Below, one piece after another: positions 22,962 to 34,031 of a DNA stretch of 42,595 bases. The position numbers and the translations under genes were made by a program. Where the stretch lies: positions 1 to 42,595 of the forward strand of contig SFGZ01000013.1 in NCBI GenBank assembly GCA_004557505.1, in the 5' to 3' direction. Source of the DNA: Coriobacteriaceae bacterium (GTDB taxonomy: Bacteria > Actinomycetota > Coriobacteriia > Coriobacteriales > Atopobiaceae). Within the stretch, counting starts at the first letter, position 1. Each line of letters opens with the position of its first letter. The notes under the pieces were generated by a model. The model ran no database searches and was not told the DNA's origin. It saw only the letters and a list, made by a program, of their open reading frames with translations.

Positions 22962-23390
22962 ATGGCACCACACACAATCGACGTGTTCATCCAGCCCATC
23001 AGGGACACCCAGCAGGCTCAGGTCGCGCTCGTTGCGCTCTGCGTCCTGATCGTGCTCGACATGCTCTTCGGCTTCTGCGCTGCGGCCAAGGACGGCCGCG
23101 TGCAGTCGAGCGTCATGAGGCAGGGCCTCTGGCACAAGGCCAGCGAGTTCGGCGTCGTGATGGTCGCCGACGTCGCGGACGGGATGCTCATCGGGGGCAT
23201 CGACCTTGGCTACGGCGCGCCCGTCGTGACGGCGGCCATCGTCGGGCTCTGCGCCAACGAGCTCGTCTCGGTCTGCGAGAACCTCGTGAAGCTCAACCCG
23301 GGGCTCGCGGGGAGCCGCGTCCTCGACCGCCTGCTCGAATCGAAGGCGGTCTCCGACGCGATGAGGGGGGCCGACGATGGAGCGGACTAG
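22962..23390 (+). CDS. Phage holin (family 4-like)
   Basis: A 142-aa membrane protein upstream of the amidase. Predicted membrane segments: residues about 21-44 (ALVALCVLIVLDMLFGFCAAA) followed by the basic segment KDGRVQSSVMRQGLWHK, about 65-82 (VVMVADVADGMLIGGI) and about 87-108 (APVVTAAIVGLCANELVSVCENL). The order D(M)LFG...K....S..MRxGL..K is characteristic of the LC3/TcdE-like phage holin group. It makes membrane lesions at the end of infection so the amidase reaches the wall. The start is ATG 22962. The following zinc-ribbon gene overlaps its 3' end by 14 bases. Confidence 0.88.
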   Translation: MAPHTIDVFIQPIRDTQQAQVALVALCVLIVLDMLFGFCAAAKDGRVQSSVMRQGLWHKASEFGVVMVADVADGMLIGGIDLGYGAPVVTAAIVGLCANELVSVCENLVKLNPGLAGSRVLDRLLESKAVSDAMRGADDGAD

Positions 23391-23571
23391 CGGCGCCCCG
23401 CGCTGCCCGCTCTGCGGGGCGGAGATGCGCGAGGAGCGGGGCATGGAGCACAGCCACGAGGGGCTGGTGCAGCGCTGGTGGACGTGCCCCAGGTGCCTCC
23501 ACCGGCAGACGACCGTCGAGGATGAGGGCGGCAGGGACCGCCAGGAGGAGGGGGAATGCACCTCTATGTGA
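23377..23571 (+). CDS. Small zinc-ribbon protein
   Basis: A 64-aa protein with two CxxC knuckles: CPLCGAEM at residues 10-17 and CPRCLHRQTTVE at 37-48, separated by a stretch with two adjacent Trp. This is a standard zinc ribbon. It starts inside the holin gene and its end overlaps the amidase start by 16 bases, which supports genuine, coupled translation. Similar mini zinc ribbons sit in lysis cassettes of other phages without a known role. Confidence 0.7.
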   Translation: MERTSGAPRCPLCGAEMREERGMEHSHEGLVQRWWTCPRCLHRQTTVEDEGGRDRQEEGECTSM

Positions 23572-24395
23572 TATGCGGCCACGGCGCCGGCGACCCCGGC
23601 GCTTGCGGCAACGGCTACAGCGAGGCCGAGCGCGTGCGCGCGCTCGGGGCCAGGATCGCAGAGCTCGGCGGCCCGTCCGTGACACTGCTGGACACCAGCC
23701 GCAACTGGTACGCGGACAGGGGGATCGACTCCCTCTCCATCCCGAGCGGCGACGCGCTCGTGGAGCTCCACATGGACTCGGCGGGCCCAGGCGCCCACGG
23801 TGGCCATGTGATCATCAAGGCCGGCATCGGGGGGCCGGACGCGCACGACCGCGCGCTGGCGGACGCCGTCTCCGCGATCTTCCCAGGACGCTCCAAGAGC
23901 ATCGTGGAGCGCTCCGACCTCGCCAACCCGAACCGCGCGGCGAGGCGCGGCATCAACTACCGGCTAGCCGAGAACGGGTTCATCACCAACTCCGGTGACG
24001 TGGGAACCTTCAACTCCCGCCTCGACGACATCGCGCGCGCTTACCTCGCGGCATTCGGAATCACCGCCGGCAGCGCGGCACTGGCCGCACCGGCAACGAG
24101 TGACGGCAACGACACTGAGGAGGACGAGGACATGGCAGACTTCGGAGTGATCTTCAACCCGGCGCAGGCGACCAAGGAGGGCGTAGGCGGCCTCTACTGG
24201 CTCGTCGGAGGCAGGCTCTACCACTTCACCAACCCCGACCAGCCCAAGGCGCTCGACAGGATGTGCGAAGACGTCAACGGGCACGCGGTGCCACGCTACG
24301 AGTTCCAAGGTACGGACCCCTGGGCCGACCGCCTCGCCCAGGCGTGCGGCGGCTGGGGCAGCGCCGTGGACTGCCCGCGCTTCGACACGGACTAG
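23556..24395 (+). CDS. Endolysin: N-acetylmuramoyl-L-alanine amidase (Amidase_3-like)
   Basis: A 279-aa lysin. Residues 1-165 carry the zinc amidase domain: CGHGAGDPGACGNGYSEAER with His9 and Glu24 as likely zinc ligands, and LVELHMDSAG with His72 as the third. GHVIIKAG and the later RRGINYRLAENGFITN match the family C-terminal half. An acidic linker (DGNDTEEDEDM) follows, then a ~85-aa C-terminal domain (ADFGVIFNPAQATKEGVGGLYWLVGGRLYHFTNPDQPKALD) that is probably a wall-binding module typical of this host group. It cuts the sugar-peptide bond of peptidoglycan. It has no signal peptide, consistent with holin-dependent release. Confidence 0.9.
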   Translation: MHLYVICGHGAGDPGACGNGYSEAERVRALGARIAELGGPSVTLLDTSRNWYADRGIDSLSIPSGDALVELHMDSAGPGAHGGHVIIKAGIGGPDAHDRALADAVSAIFPGRSKSIVERSDLANPNRAARRGINYRLAENGFITNSGDVGTFNSRLDDIARAYLAAFGITAGSAALAAPATSDGNDTEEDEDMADFGVIFNPAQATKEGVGGLYWLVGGRLYHFTNPDQPKALDRMCEDVNGHAVPRYEFQGTDPWADRLAQACGGWGSAVDCPRFDTD

Positions 24396-24492
24396 CGCAA
24401 TCAGAGAGCCTTTCGGCAGATGCCTGCAAAAAACGCCACGGTTTGCGCCACCTTAGCCCATCCTGCGAATCAGACAGATATCGCCAGCAGCA

Positions 24493-24514
24493 CCCTCGCC
24501 CTTCGGGGCGCGGG
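24493..24514. terminator. UUCG-tetraloop hairpin after the lysis cassette
   Basis: CGCCC (24497-24501) pairs with GGGCG (24506-24510) around a TTCG tetraloop, extended by CCC/GGG beyond one mismatch. It is the likely end of the phage late transcript, with only a weak T-containing tail. Confidence 0.55.
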
Positions 24515-24606
24515 CGCTTCTTGCGTTCTGTCGGCATGCACGCTAAGGAGACTTTCAGGTTCCCTTAGTGGTCGCTAGTTGACGAGCGCCTAAAACCCTT
24601 AACCAA

Positions 24607-24630
24607 TGGGGCGGGGATTACCCCGCCCCA
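24607..24630 (-). terminator. 10-bp perfect hairpin downstream of tRNA-Pro
   Basis: TGGGGCGGGG (24607-24616) is complementary to 24621-24630 around ATTA. It lies 13 bases beyond the 3' end of the tRNA in its direction of transcription and probably ends the tRNA transcript, possibly in both directions. Confidence 0.65.
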
Positions 24631-24642
24631 CCTGCGAATCTC

Positions 24643-24719
24643 TGGTCGGGGCGACTGGATTCGAACCAGCGACCCTCTGCTCCCAAAGCAGATGCGCTAC
24701 CAAGCTGCGCCACGCCCCG
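24643..24719 (-). tRNA. tRNA-Pro(UGG), likely prophage attachment gene
   Basis: On the minus strand the sequence folds as a full cloverleaf. The acceptor is CGGGGCG/CGCCCCG with discriminator A and encoded CCA (24643-24645). The D stem is GCGC/GCGC. The anticodon stem is TCTGC/GCAGA with loop TTTGGGA, so the anticodon is TGG. The T arm is GCTGG-TTCGAAT-CCAGT. It is a complete 77-base gene. Its 3' end points into the prophage and its 5' end to chromosomal genes, the usual arrangement when a phage integrates into a tRNA 3' end and restores it. Confidence 0.97.
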
Positions 24720-24729
24720 AACTCTGTGA

Positions 24730-24758
24730 AGTATAGGGTAGTTTCGGCGTCGCTTCAA
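24730..24758 (-). promoter_or_regulatory. Sigma-70 type promoter of tRNA-Pro
   Basis: Reading the minus strand, TTGAAG (complement of 24753-24758) and TATACT (complement of 24730-24735) are separated by exactly 17 bases. The -10 box ends 10 bases before the tRNA 5' end. Confidence 0.85.
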
Positions 24759-24966
24759 TGGCCCGCCGCCACGCCAAAGCCATCAGCCAGCCGCCAGCCA
24801 GCGCGCGGCCGGCGTTCGGTTTCAAGCATATTTCCATCGTGATTCCAGCGAGGAATAGACCGTTTCCAGATCGTTCCTAACTCTATGATGTTCAGCGATA
24901 TGCGCGTTCGGGGAAGCTCGCTGCGCGTCTGGAACGGGTCCAGAAGATCAAGGGACAGGAGACTTC

Positions 24967-26298
24967 ATGACGTATTCCGAGAGGGTCATTGCACAGCTGG
25001 AGGAGCGCTATTCCGGCCAGCCCGAGTTCATCCAGGCGGCCAAGGAGGTCCTGACCACCCTCCAGCCGGCGCTCGACGCGCATCCCGAGTACGAGCGCGC
25101 CGCGCTTCTCGAGCGCATGGTCGAGCCCGAGCGCATCATCATGTTCCGTGTGCCGTGGGTTGACGACGAGGGCAAGGTCCAGGTGAACCGCGGCTATCGC
25201 GTCGAGTTCAACTCCGCCATCGGCCCCTACAAGGGCGGCCTGCGCTTCCACCCGTCCGTGAACCTCTCGATTCTCAAGTTCCTCGGCTTCGAGCAGATCT
25301 TCAAGAACTCCCTCACCACGCTGCCCATGGGCGGCGGCAAGGGTGGCTCGGACTTCGACCCCAAGGGCAAGTCCGACCGCGAGGTCATGGCATTCTGCCA
25401 GAGCTTCATGACCGAGCTCTGCCGCCACATCGGGCCTGACACCGATGTCCCCGCCGGTGACATCGGCGTAGGCGCGCGCGAGGTGGGCTTCATGTTCGGC
25501 CAGTACAAGCGCATCCGCAACGAGTGGTCCAGCGTCCTCACGGGCAAGGGCATCTCGTACGGCGGCTCGCTCGCCCGCACCGAGGCCACGGGCTACGGCG
25601 CCGTGTACTTCCTCGAGAACATGGTCACGGAGAAGGGCGAGGAGCTTGCCGGAAAGACCGTCTGCGTCTCCGGCTCCGGCAACGTAGCCCAGTACGCCGT
25701 CCAGAAGGCCGAGCAGCTCGGCGCCCACGTGGTGACCGTCTCCGACTCCAACGGCTACGTCTACGACCCCGAGGGCATCGACTTCGGCTTGCTCTGCCAG
25801 ATCAAGGACGTCGAGCGCGCCCGCATCAAGGAGTACGTCGAGCGCAAGCCTGGCTCCGTCTACCACGAGGGCGAGCGCCCGTGGGGCGAGAAGTGCGACG
25901 TCGCGATGCCTTGCGCCACGCAGAACGAGCTTGACCTCGACGATGCCAAGAAGCTCGTGGCAAACGGCTGCGCGTACGTGGTCGAGGGCGCGAACATGCC
26001 CACTACGACCGACGCCACCACGTTCCTCATCGAGAGCGGCGTCTACTTTGCCCCCGGCAAGGCCGCGAACGCCGGTGGCGTTGCGGTCTCTGGCCTCGAG
26101 ATGAGCCAGAACCACGAGCACCTCTCCTGGACTTTTGAGGAGGTGGACGAGAAGCTCAGGGAGATCATGAACTCCATCTACACGTCCGCCGCCTCAGCGG
26201 CAAGCGAGTACGGCCACGAGGGCAACCTCGTGTTTGGCGCCAACATCGCCGGTTTCCTCAAGGTTGCCGAGGCCATGATGGCCCAGGGCGTGTGCTAG
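24967..26298 (+). CDS. gdhA: Glutamate dehydrogenase, NADP-type
   Basis: A 443-aa hexameric-type enzyme converting 2-oxoglutarate plus ammonia to glutamate in the cytosol. Family signatures are plain: GPYKGGLRFHPSVNLSILKF (near residue 95), the catalytic lysine region LPMGGGKGGSDFDPKGKSD (near 124), then the Rossmann motif VSGSGNVAQYA (near 234) and DSNGYV. Length matches the bacterial NADP-dependent class (about 445-450 aa). AGGAGACTTC before ATG 24967 supports the start. TATGAT at 24884-24889 may be its -10 box. It stands alone, bounded by tRNA-Pro and a terminator. This is the first host gene to the right of the prophage. Confidence 0.97.
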   Translation: MTYSERVIAQLEERYSGQPEFIQAAKEVLTTLQPALDAHPEYERAALLERMVEPERIIMFRVPWVDDEGKVQVNRGYRVEFNSAIGPYKGGLRFHPSVNLSILKFLGFEQIFKNSLTTLPMGGGKGGSDFDPKGKSDREVMAFCQSFMTELCRHIGPDTDVPAGDIGVGAREVGFMFGQYKRIRNEWSSVLTGKGISYGGSLARTEATGYGAVYFLENMVTEKGEELAGKTVCVSGSGNVAQYAVQKAEQLGAHVVTVSDSNGYVYDPEGIDFGLLCQIKDVERARIKEYVERKPGSVYHEGERPWGEKCDVAMPCATQNELDLDDAKKLVANGCAYVVEGANMPTTTDATTFLIESGVYFAPGKAANAGGVAVSGLEMSQNHEHLSWTFEEVDEKLREIMNSIYTSAASAASEYGHEGNLVFGANIAGFLKVAEAMMAQGVC

Positions 26299-26352
26299 CC
26301 CGCGTCCTTCTCGGCAAGGGGCGCGCTTTGGCGTCGTGACACTTCGCGATCT

Positions 26353-26400
26353 GCGGCCCCCCGGTGGCGTGTGAACTGCGCCCCCGGAGGGCCGCTTTTT
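26353..26400 (+). terminator. gdhA terminator
   Basis: GCGGCCC (26353-26359) and CCGG (26361-26364) pair with CCGG (26384-26387) and GGGCCGC (26389-26395), an 11-bp stem with one mismatch, followed by five T. Confidence 0.9.
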
Positions 26401-26420
26401 GGGCCGCCATCCGGAGCCGC

Positions 26421-26577
26421 GGGATTTCGCCGGTTAGGAATTCTTGGGACGTTTAGGGGCGGCTAACCGTCCGGAAACGGCGGAGCCGCGAGAGTGCCGC
26501 CGGATTTCGCCGTTTAGACCGGCCTAACCGTCCGGATAATTGCTAAACGTCCGGATAATTGCTAAACGTCCGGAATC
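26421..26577. repeat. Cluster of short direct and inverted repeats between gdhA and carA
   Basis: Unit CTAA(A/C)CGTCCGGA occurs four times: near 26463 and in a tandem run starting 26524, 26543 and 26562 with a 19-bp period (CTAAACGTCCGGATAATTG). Two inverted-type units GGATTTCGCCG(G/T)TTAG occur near 26424 and 26502. TAG/CTA ends allow several alternative hairpins. The rest of this 574-bp gap (26299-26872) holds the gdhA terminator, an AT-richer stretch around 26,615-26,660, and the carA leader. Confidence 0.8.
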
Positions 26578-26753
26578 GGCGGGGCGGGCCGCCCCGCGCA
26601 CCACCCACTGCACCAAACAAAGTATTTGTCTCCCATACAGATATTCATATTTGTGGCAAGCCGTGGGGGATTGTTGCAGACTTGTTGAATCCGCTCAGCG
26701 AAACATGCATGACCCGTATACTTGCAACGACCTTTAACGAGCGGTACGAGATA

Positions 26754-26829
26754 CCGAGAAGGCGTCCATAGCGCAGAATCTGGCCCAGCCTCTCGGGAGC
26801 ACGCGCACGCTGCGCGCGGCTCCTTTTTT
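26754..26829 (+). promoter_or_regulatory. carA leader with intrinsic terminator (probable attenuator)
   Basis: GGAGC (26796-26800) and CGCGC (26802-26806) pair with GCGCG (26814-26818) and GCTCC (26819-26823), followed by six T: an intrinsic terminator 43 bases before the carA start. Upstream, CCGAGAAGGC (26754-26763) pairs with GCCTCTCGG (26788-26796) with one bulge and touches the terminator stem, so the two structures may compete. The segment resembles a PyrR-binding CCAGAGAGGC-type loop only loosely. TTGCAA at 26722 with TACGAG 17 bases later is a weak promoter candidate. Confidence 0.6.
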
Positions 26830-26872
26830 ATGGCGCACCGGCTGTGCTGCACGCGGAAAGGACGGTGTTGCT

Positions 26873-28126
26873 GTGAACCCCTTGATCGATGGCGGCAGGC
26901 ATCGGGAGGCCCTCCTGGCGCTCGAGGACGGCACGGCCCTCAGGGGTCGAAGCGTGGGCGCAGAGGGAGAGACCTTCGGCGAGATAGTGTTCAACACGTC
27001 CATGGTGGGCTACCAGGAGATCGTGAGCGACCCGTCCTACGCGGGCCAGATCGTCACCTTCACCTATCCCCAGCTGGGCAACTACGGCGTCAACGAGAAG
27101 GACATGCAGGCGGACGCGCTGCACCTCAGGGGCTTCGTCTGCCATGACGCCTGCTATGCCCCAAGCAACTGGCAGAGCGTCGCGAGCCTGCCGGACTTCC
27201 TGGCGGCCCGCGGCGTCGTGGGCATCGAGGGCGTGGACACGCGCGCGGTCACGCTGGCCATCCGCGGGGGTGGCGCCATGCGCGCGGCCATCTCCACCAC
27301 CGACCTCGACCCCGAGAGCCTCGTCCGCCGCGTGCGCGAGTCCCCGCGCATCTCCGAGCACAACTACGTCGCAGACGTCTCCTGCGACGAGCCGCGCGTC
27401 GTGAGGCCCAAGGGCGAGGCGCGCCACCGTGTCGTGGCCGTCGACTGCGGCGAGAAGGCCGGCATCGCGCGACGCATGGCCGCGGCGGGCACCGAGGTCA
27501 CGGTCGTCCCGTGGGACACGCCGGCCGAGAGGATCCTCGCCATGGAGCCCGACGGCGTCTTCTTCTCCAACGGTCCCGGCGACCCCAGCACCGTGCCCCT
27601 CGTGCCCGAGACCGTGCGCGCGATCCTCGGCAGGCTTCCCGTCTTTGGCATCTGCCTGGGCAACCAGATGATCACCCTGGCCGCGGGCGCGCGGGTGGAG
27701 AAGCTGGCCTTCGGCCACCACGGCGGCAACGAGCCCGTGATGAACCTGCTCACCGGCAAGGTCGAGATCACGGCGCAGAACCACAACTACGGTCCGGTCT
27801 TCCCAAGCTTCGGCCCGCTCGTCCCCGAGCTCTCCGGCGGCCTCGCCGAGCACCCCGAGAGCCTCCTTTCCTGGAGCCGCATGCGCGTGGCCCCCGTCGT
27901 CGCCAACGAGCGCTACGGCCGCATCCGCCTCACGCACGTGAACCTCAACGACGGCACGCCCGAGGGCATCCAGTTCCTCGACCTGCCGGCCTTCTCGATG
28001 CAGTACCACCCCGAGGCCAAGCCCGGCCCCAACGACTCGGCGTACATGTTCGAGTCCTTCTCGCGCCTCATGGACGGGCGCGACGACTACCTTGCCATCG
28101 ACGTCCGCGAGGGGAGGCGCTTCTAG
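26873..28126 (+). CDS. carA: Carbamoyl-phosphate synthase small (glutaminase) subunit
   Basis: A 417-aa protein from GTG 26873, with GGAAAGGA ten bases upstream. The N-terminal domain begins ALLALEDGTALRGRSVGAEGETFGEIVFNTSMVGYQEIVSDPSY, diagnostic of CarA. The C-terminal class I amidotransferase domain has the nucleophile Cys in VFGICLGNQMITLA, and MQYHPEAKPGPND with the catalytic His and Glu. It hydrolyses glutamine and channels ammonia to CarB for carbamoyl phosphate (arginine and pyrimidines). It is slightly longer than E. coli CarA (382 aa). It directly abuts carB, so they form one operon. Confidence 0.97.
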   Translation: MNPLIDGGRHREALLALEDGTALRGRSVGAEGETFGEIVFNTSMVGYQEIVSDPSYAGQIVTFTYPQLGNYGVNEKDMQADALHLRGFVCHDACYAPSNWQSVASLPDFLAARGVVGIEGVDTRAVTLAIRGGGAMRAAISTTDLDPESLVRRVRESPRISEHNYVADVSCDEPRVVRPKGEARHRVVAVDCGEKAGIARRMAAAGTEVTVVPWDTPAERILAMEPDGVFFSNGPGDPSTVPLVPETVRAILGRLPVFGICLGNQMITLAAGARVEKLAFGHHGGNEPVMNLLTGKVEITAQNHNYGPVFPSFGPLVPELSGGLAEHPESLLSWSRMRVAPVVANERYGRIRLTHVNLNDGTPEGIQFLDLPAFSMQYHPEAKPGPNDSAYMFESFSRLMDGRDDYLAIDVREGRRF

Positions 28127-31336
<3,210 letters not shown>

Positions 31337-31382
31337 GGGCCGGCCCATCCGTAGGGGCCGGCTCCGGGAGTCCCAGCGCCAA

Positions 31383-31417
31383 CGGCCGCGGGCCTTATGT
31401 TGGCGGGCCCGCGGCCG
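31383..31417 (+). terminator. 12-bp perfect hairpin after carB
   Basis: CGGCCGCGGGCC (31383-31394) pairs exactly with GGCCCGCGGCCG (31406-31417), loop of 11. No T-run follows. It is still the strongest stem after carB and likely closes the car operon. The segment GTAGGGGCCGGC is repeated in the 40 bases before it. Confidence 0.6.
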
Positions 31418-32348
31418 AGCGTCGCGGGCGGGCGAGCCGAGCACGAATCCGAGCGCCGCCCGTGGGGGAGGGGCCCGCGGTGCGTAGCCAATCAGACATG
31501 GGTCGCCACCTGCGGACGAGCGCTGCCTGCGGGGGAGGGCCATCCCGCATTCACGCGGACGGAACGGTTGGGCGCCTCTCCCCACAGCCGGCGGCGGGGG
31601 CCACCTGTGGGCTCCTCCGCGGGAGAGTTTCTCTCAGGGGGGAAAGGGGATTTAACGTTTCCTCAGGTAGAGGGCCTAGATGCACGGGGCATCGCCCTCG
31701 CCTCCCCGACGCCTGCGGCGCGTCTTCGCGACAATCCCGCGCGCCTTGCGAGAGGCGAGGGGAGCGCCCATATATCCGCACGGCCTCAAAAGGTCGGAAT
31801 GGCCTTCCTTGTTTTGCATTTTGATACGAATAATAATGCATATATATGTATGCTACAACGAAACCCATACGTCGCGGAAGGGTTGTGGGGGCCAGCATGG
31901 GATCACGTGCGCGGCACCAGCCGCCAAATCGCATGCAATCTCGCTGTTGGGACGGCGTCGAAGGTGGATTGCAAGACCCTCTGTTCACCTCATCTTTTAT
32001 GAGCTCAACGCGAACGACTCGCACCCTGCATCAACAAATTAAAGTAATGATGCCTGCGAGAGCGGGCGTGGTGGAAAATGCCTGAGAATTGGTAGGAATA
32101 GTCTCAAGTGATTTTGCTATCCGATAAATATCTTCTTCTGAAACATTTCAAGACTTTTATAACGCAACCGTCGTGTTGAGAATTATGCGAGCGGTAGAAA
32201 TCTAACCGCAAATGGCAGGGCCTCACCGCCGAACCAGCGAAACTCGCCATTCGTCTTGGAAGTCGCTTAACCTCTCGCTACGGAAGCTTTGCACTATATC
32301 CATGTGTGCGTGGCAAAACGTGACGGTTTCCTAAGGGAAGGTGACGGC
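31418..32348. other. Long intergenic region upstream of the BMC operon
   Basis: About 930 bases with no supportable gene. Open frames here have arginine/proline-rich shadow composition and no ribosome-binding sites. From about 31,800 the GC content drops sharply (TTGATACGAATAATAATGCA near 31821, ATATATATGT at 31849), again near 32,095-32,190. TTGATA (31821-31826) and TATATG (31843-31848) are spaced like a promoter. The region probably holds the regulatory DNA of the cut operon, or the remains of a lost regulator. Confidence 0.6.
32191..32209. promoter_or_regulatory. Inverted repeat upstream of the BMC operon
   Basis: GCGGTAGA (32191-32198) faces TCTAACCGC (32201-32209), complementary apart from one extra A. 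It lies 140 bases before the transporter start in AT-rich DNA and is a candidate operator or short hairpin. Confidence 0.4.
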
Positions 32349-33443
32349 ATGGAAGAGACGTCTGCGGTCTCGTCTACCGGCGGCATCGCCGAGCAGAAGA
32401 AGAGGGAGCTCGATGCGAGCTTCTTCAAGAAGGGCATCCTCGTGGCCCTGTTCTCCAGCCTGATGTACGGCTTTTACACGGCGTTCATCACGGCGGGCGA
32501 GAGCTCCCAGCTGTGGCTGGGATGGGTGAGCGCCATCAGCCCCACGGCGTTCCTCGCCGTCTTCATCCTGCCCACCGTCGCCAGCGCGATCAACGACTCC
32601 GCAAGCGCCCTCTGGGCGCTGGGCATTACCGCCAAGCAGGGAAAGCTCGGCGACTTTGGCCGCACGATCAACACCAAGCCCGGCATCATCCTCATCATGA
32701 GCGCGCTCGTCGGCGGCCCCATCGCCACCGTCGCGTACATCATCGCCCTCTCTCAGGCGGGCACCATCGTGGTCCCCATCGCGGCCCTCAACCCCGCGAT
32801 CGGCTCCATCCTCTCCCGCATCCTCTACAAGCAGGAGCTTGGCCCCCGCAAGATCGCGGGCATCGGGATCTGCGTCTTGGCGGGCCTCCTGATCGGATCC
32901 GCCAGCCTCACCGGCGACTCCTCCTCGAACATGGCCCTGGGCCTGGCGCTCGCGTTCGTCGCCGCGCTCGGCTGGGGTGCCGAGGGCTGCATCGCCGGAT
33001 ATGCCTCCTGCATGATCGACACGCAGATAGGCATCACCATCCGCCAGTGCGTGTCCGGCGTCGTCGAGCTCTTCGTGATCCTCCCCGTCTTCGCGCTGGT
33101 CGGCGGCGTGTCCCTCGGTGAGACCTACGGTTACGTCGGCGCGGCGGTCACCGACCTGCCCACCATCGCCTGCTTCATCGTCTCGGGCTTCTCGGCCTAC
33201 AAGTCCTTCGCCAGCTGGTATCGCGGCAACTCCATGTGCGGCACCGCCCTTGGCATGGCCTGCAACGGCACCTACACCTTCGTCGCCCCCCTGGTCACCT
33301 GGATCGTCGTCGGCCTGATCATGAACATCGAGGGCTACGCGCTCGCACCCATCGCGTGGATCGCGGCAGTGGTGATGATCGTCGGCATCCTCACGATTGC
33401 CGTTGACCCCAAGGAGCTCTTCGGAAAGAAGGAGGCGGCCTAA
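32349..33443 (+). CDS. DMT-superfamily (EamA/RhaT-like) permease, first gene of cut BMC operon
   Basis: A 364-aa membrane protein. ATG 32349 is chosen because GGGAAGGTG lies just before it; a TTG at 32289 is in frame but lacks a site. About ten hydrophobic segments are visible, beginning FFKKGILVALFSSLMYGFYTAF and ending IAWIAAVVMIVGILTIAVD, with two pseudo-symmetric halves each containing a ...P.AALNPAIGSILSRILYKQEL-like turn, as in EamA/RhaT transporters. It probably imports the substrate of the pathway, by inference choline or a related quaternary amine. Type I cut clusters more often carry small EmrE-like proteins here, so this type of carrier is worth noting. Its stop overlaps the next start (TAATG). 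Confidence 0.8.
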   Translation: MEETSAVSSTGGIAEQKKRELDASFFKKGILVALFSSLMYGFYTAFITAGESSQLWLGWVSAISPTAFLAVFILPTVASAINDSASALWALGITAKQGKLGDFGRTINTKPGIILIMSALVGGPIATVAYIIALSQAGTIVVPIAALNPAIGSILSRILYKQELGPRKIAGIGICVLAGLLIGSASLTGDSSSNMALGLALAFVAALGWGAEGCIAGYASCMIDTQIGITIRQCVSGVVELFVILPVFALVGGVSLGETYGYVGAAVTDLPTIACFIVSGFSAYKSFASWYRGNSMCGTALGMACNGTYTFVAPLVTWIVVGLIMNIEGYALAPIAWIAAVVMIVGILTIAVDPKELFGKKEAA

Positions 33444-33706
33444 TGCGCCCGCTCAACTACGCGATGCTCAAGTACTTCACCACGGTCGGAGAGGCTGGCG
33501 TGGACGACGTCATGGACGCCCTCAAGGGCGACTACGCCGGCTTCACCGCCTTCAAGCGCGACAAGATGCAGGAGGCGCTCATGACGGCCGAGAAGAACGG
33601 CCTCATCGGCGAGTCCCGCGTCGACCTTGACGGCAACGGCGGGCTGCGCGTGTTCTACACCGCCACTCCCGAGCAGCGCGACACCATCAATTCCTACATC
33701 AAATAG
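33443..33706 (+). CDS. Small winged-helix-like protein of the BMC operon
   Basis: An 87-aa protein whose ATG overlaps the transporter stop, so it is translationally coupled. The layout NYAMLKYFTTVGEAGVDDVM, then AFKRDKMQEALMTAEKNGLIG, then ESRVDLDGNGGLRVFYTATP resembles helix-helix-helix-wing, the fold of winged-helix DNA-binding or adaptor proteins. I do not recognise the family. It could be a local regulator of the operon or a cargo adaptor; its place between transporter and shell genes does not decide between them. Confidence 0.7.
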   Translation: MRPLNYAMLKYFTTVGEAGVDDVMDALKGDYAGFTAFKRDKMQEALMTAEKNGLIGESRVDLDGNGGLRVFYTATPEQRDTINSYIK

Positions 33707-33719
33707 AGGGGAGTATGCC

Positions 33720-34019
33720 ATGCGATACACTGGTGAGGAGGCCATTGGTCTCATCGAGACCATCGGAATGGTCCCCGCGCTCTATGCGGCCGACGCCATG
33801 CTCAAGGCCGGCGACACCGAGCTGATCAGCTACGAGAACATCGGCTCCACGTTGGTCACCATCATCGTCACGGGTGACGTCGCCGCCTGCGAGGCCGCCG
33901 TGAAGGCCGGCGTGGAGGCCGCCTCGAGCATCGGAAAACTCACGGCCCACAACGTCATGAAGCGCCCCGTGCCGCCCATCGGTGACGTCGTCTCCGTTCA
34001 CGACGTCGACTACAACTAG
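33720..34019 (+). CDS. BMC-H shell protein (hexamer)
   Basis: A 99-aa single BMC domain: EEAIGLIETIGMVPALYAADAMLKAGD, then ISYENIGSTLVTIIVTGDVAACEAAV. These are the classic PduA/CsoS1-type elements, with the Gly-Ser pore loop IGST in the usual place. A short C-terminal extension (KRPVPPIGDVVSVHDVDYN) follows. Hexamers tile the facets of the microcompartment and form pores for metabolites. AGGGGAG precedes the ATG. The next gene is a second, different BMC-H. Confidence 0.95.
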   Translation: MRYTGEEAIGLIETIGMVPALYAADAMLKAGDTELISYENIGSTLVTIIVTGDVAACEAAVKAGVEAASSIGKLTAHNVMKRPVPPIGDVVSVHDVDYN

Positions 34020-34031
34020 GGAGGAGGAGCA

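Noticed and set aside
31397..32002. Open frames in the intergenic region upstream of the BMC operon (31397-32002, 31462-31824)
   Set aside because: Composition is Arg/Pro/Gly shadow-like and changes abruptly across the GC drop near 31,800; no start site or family match.
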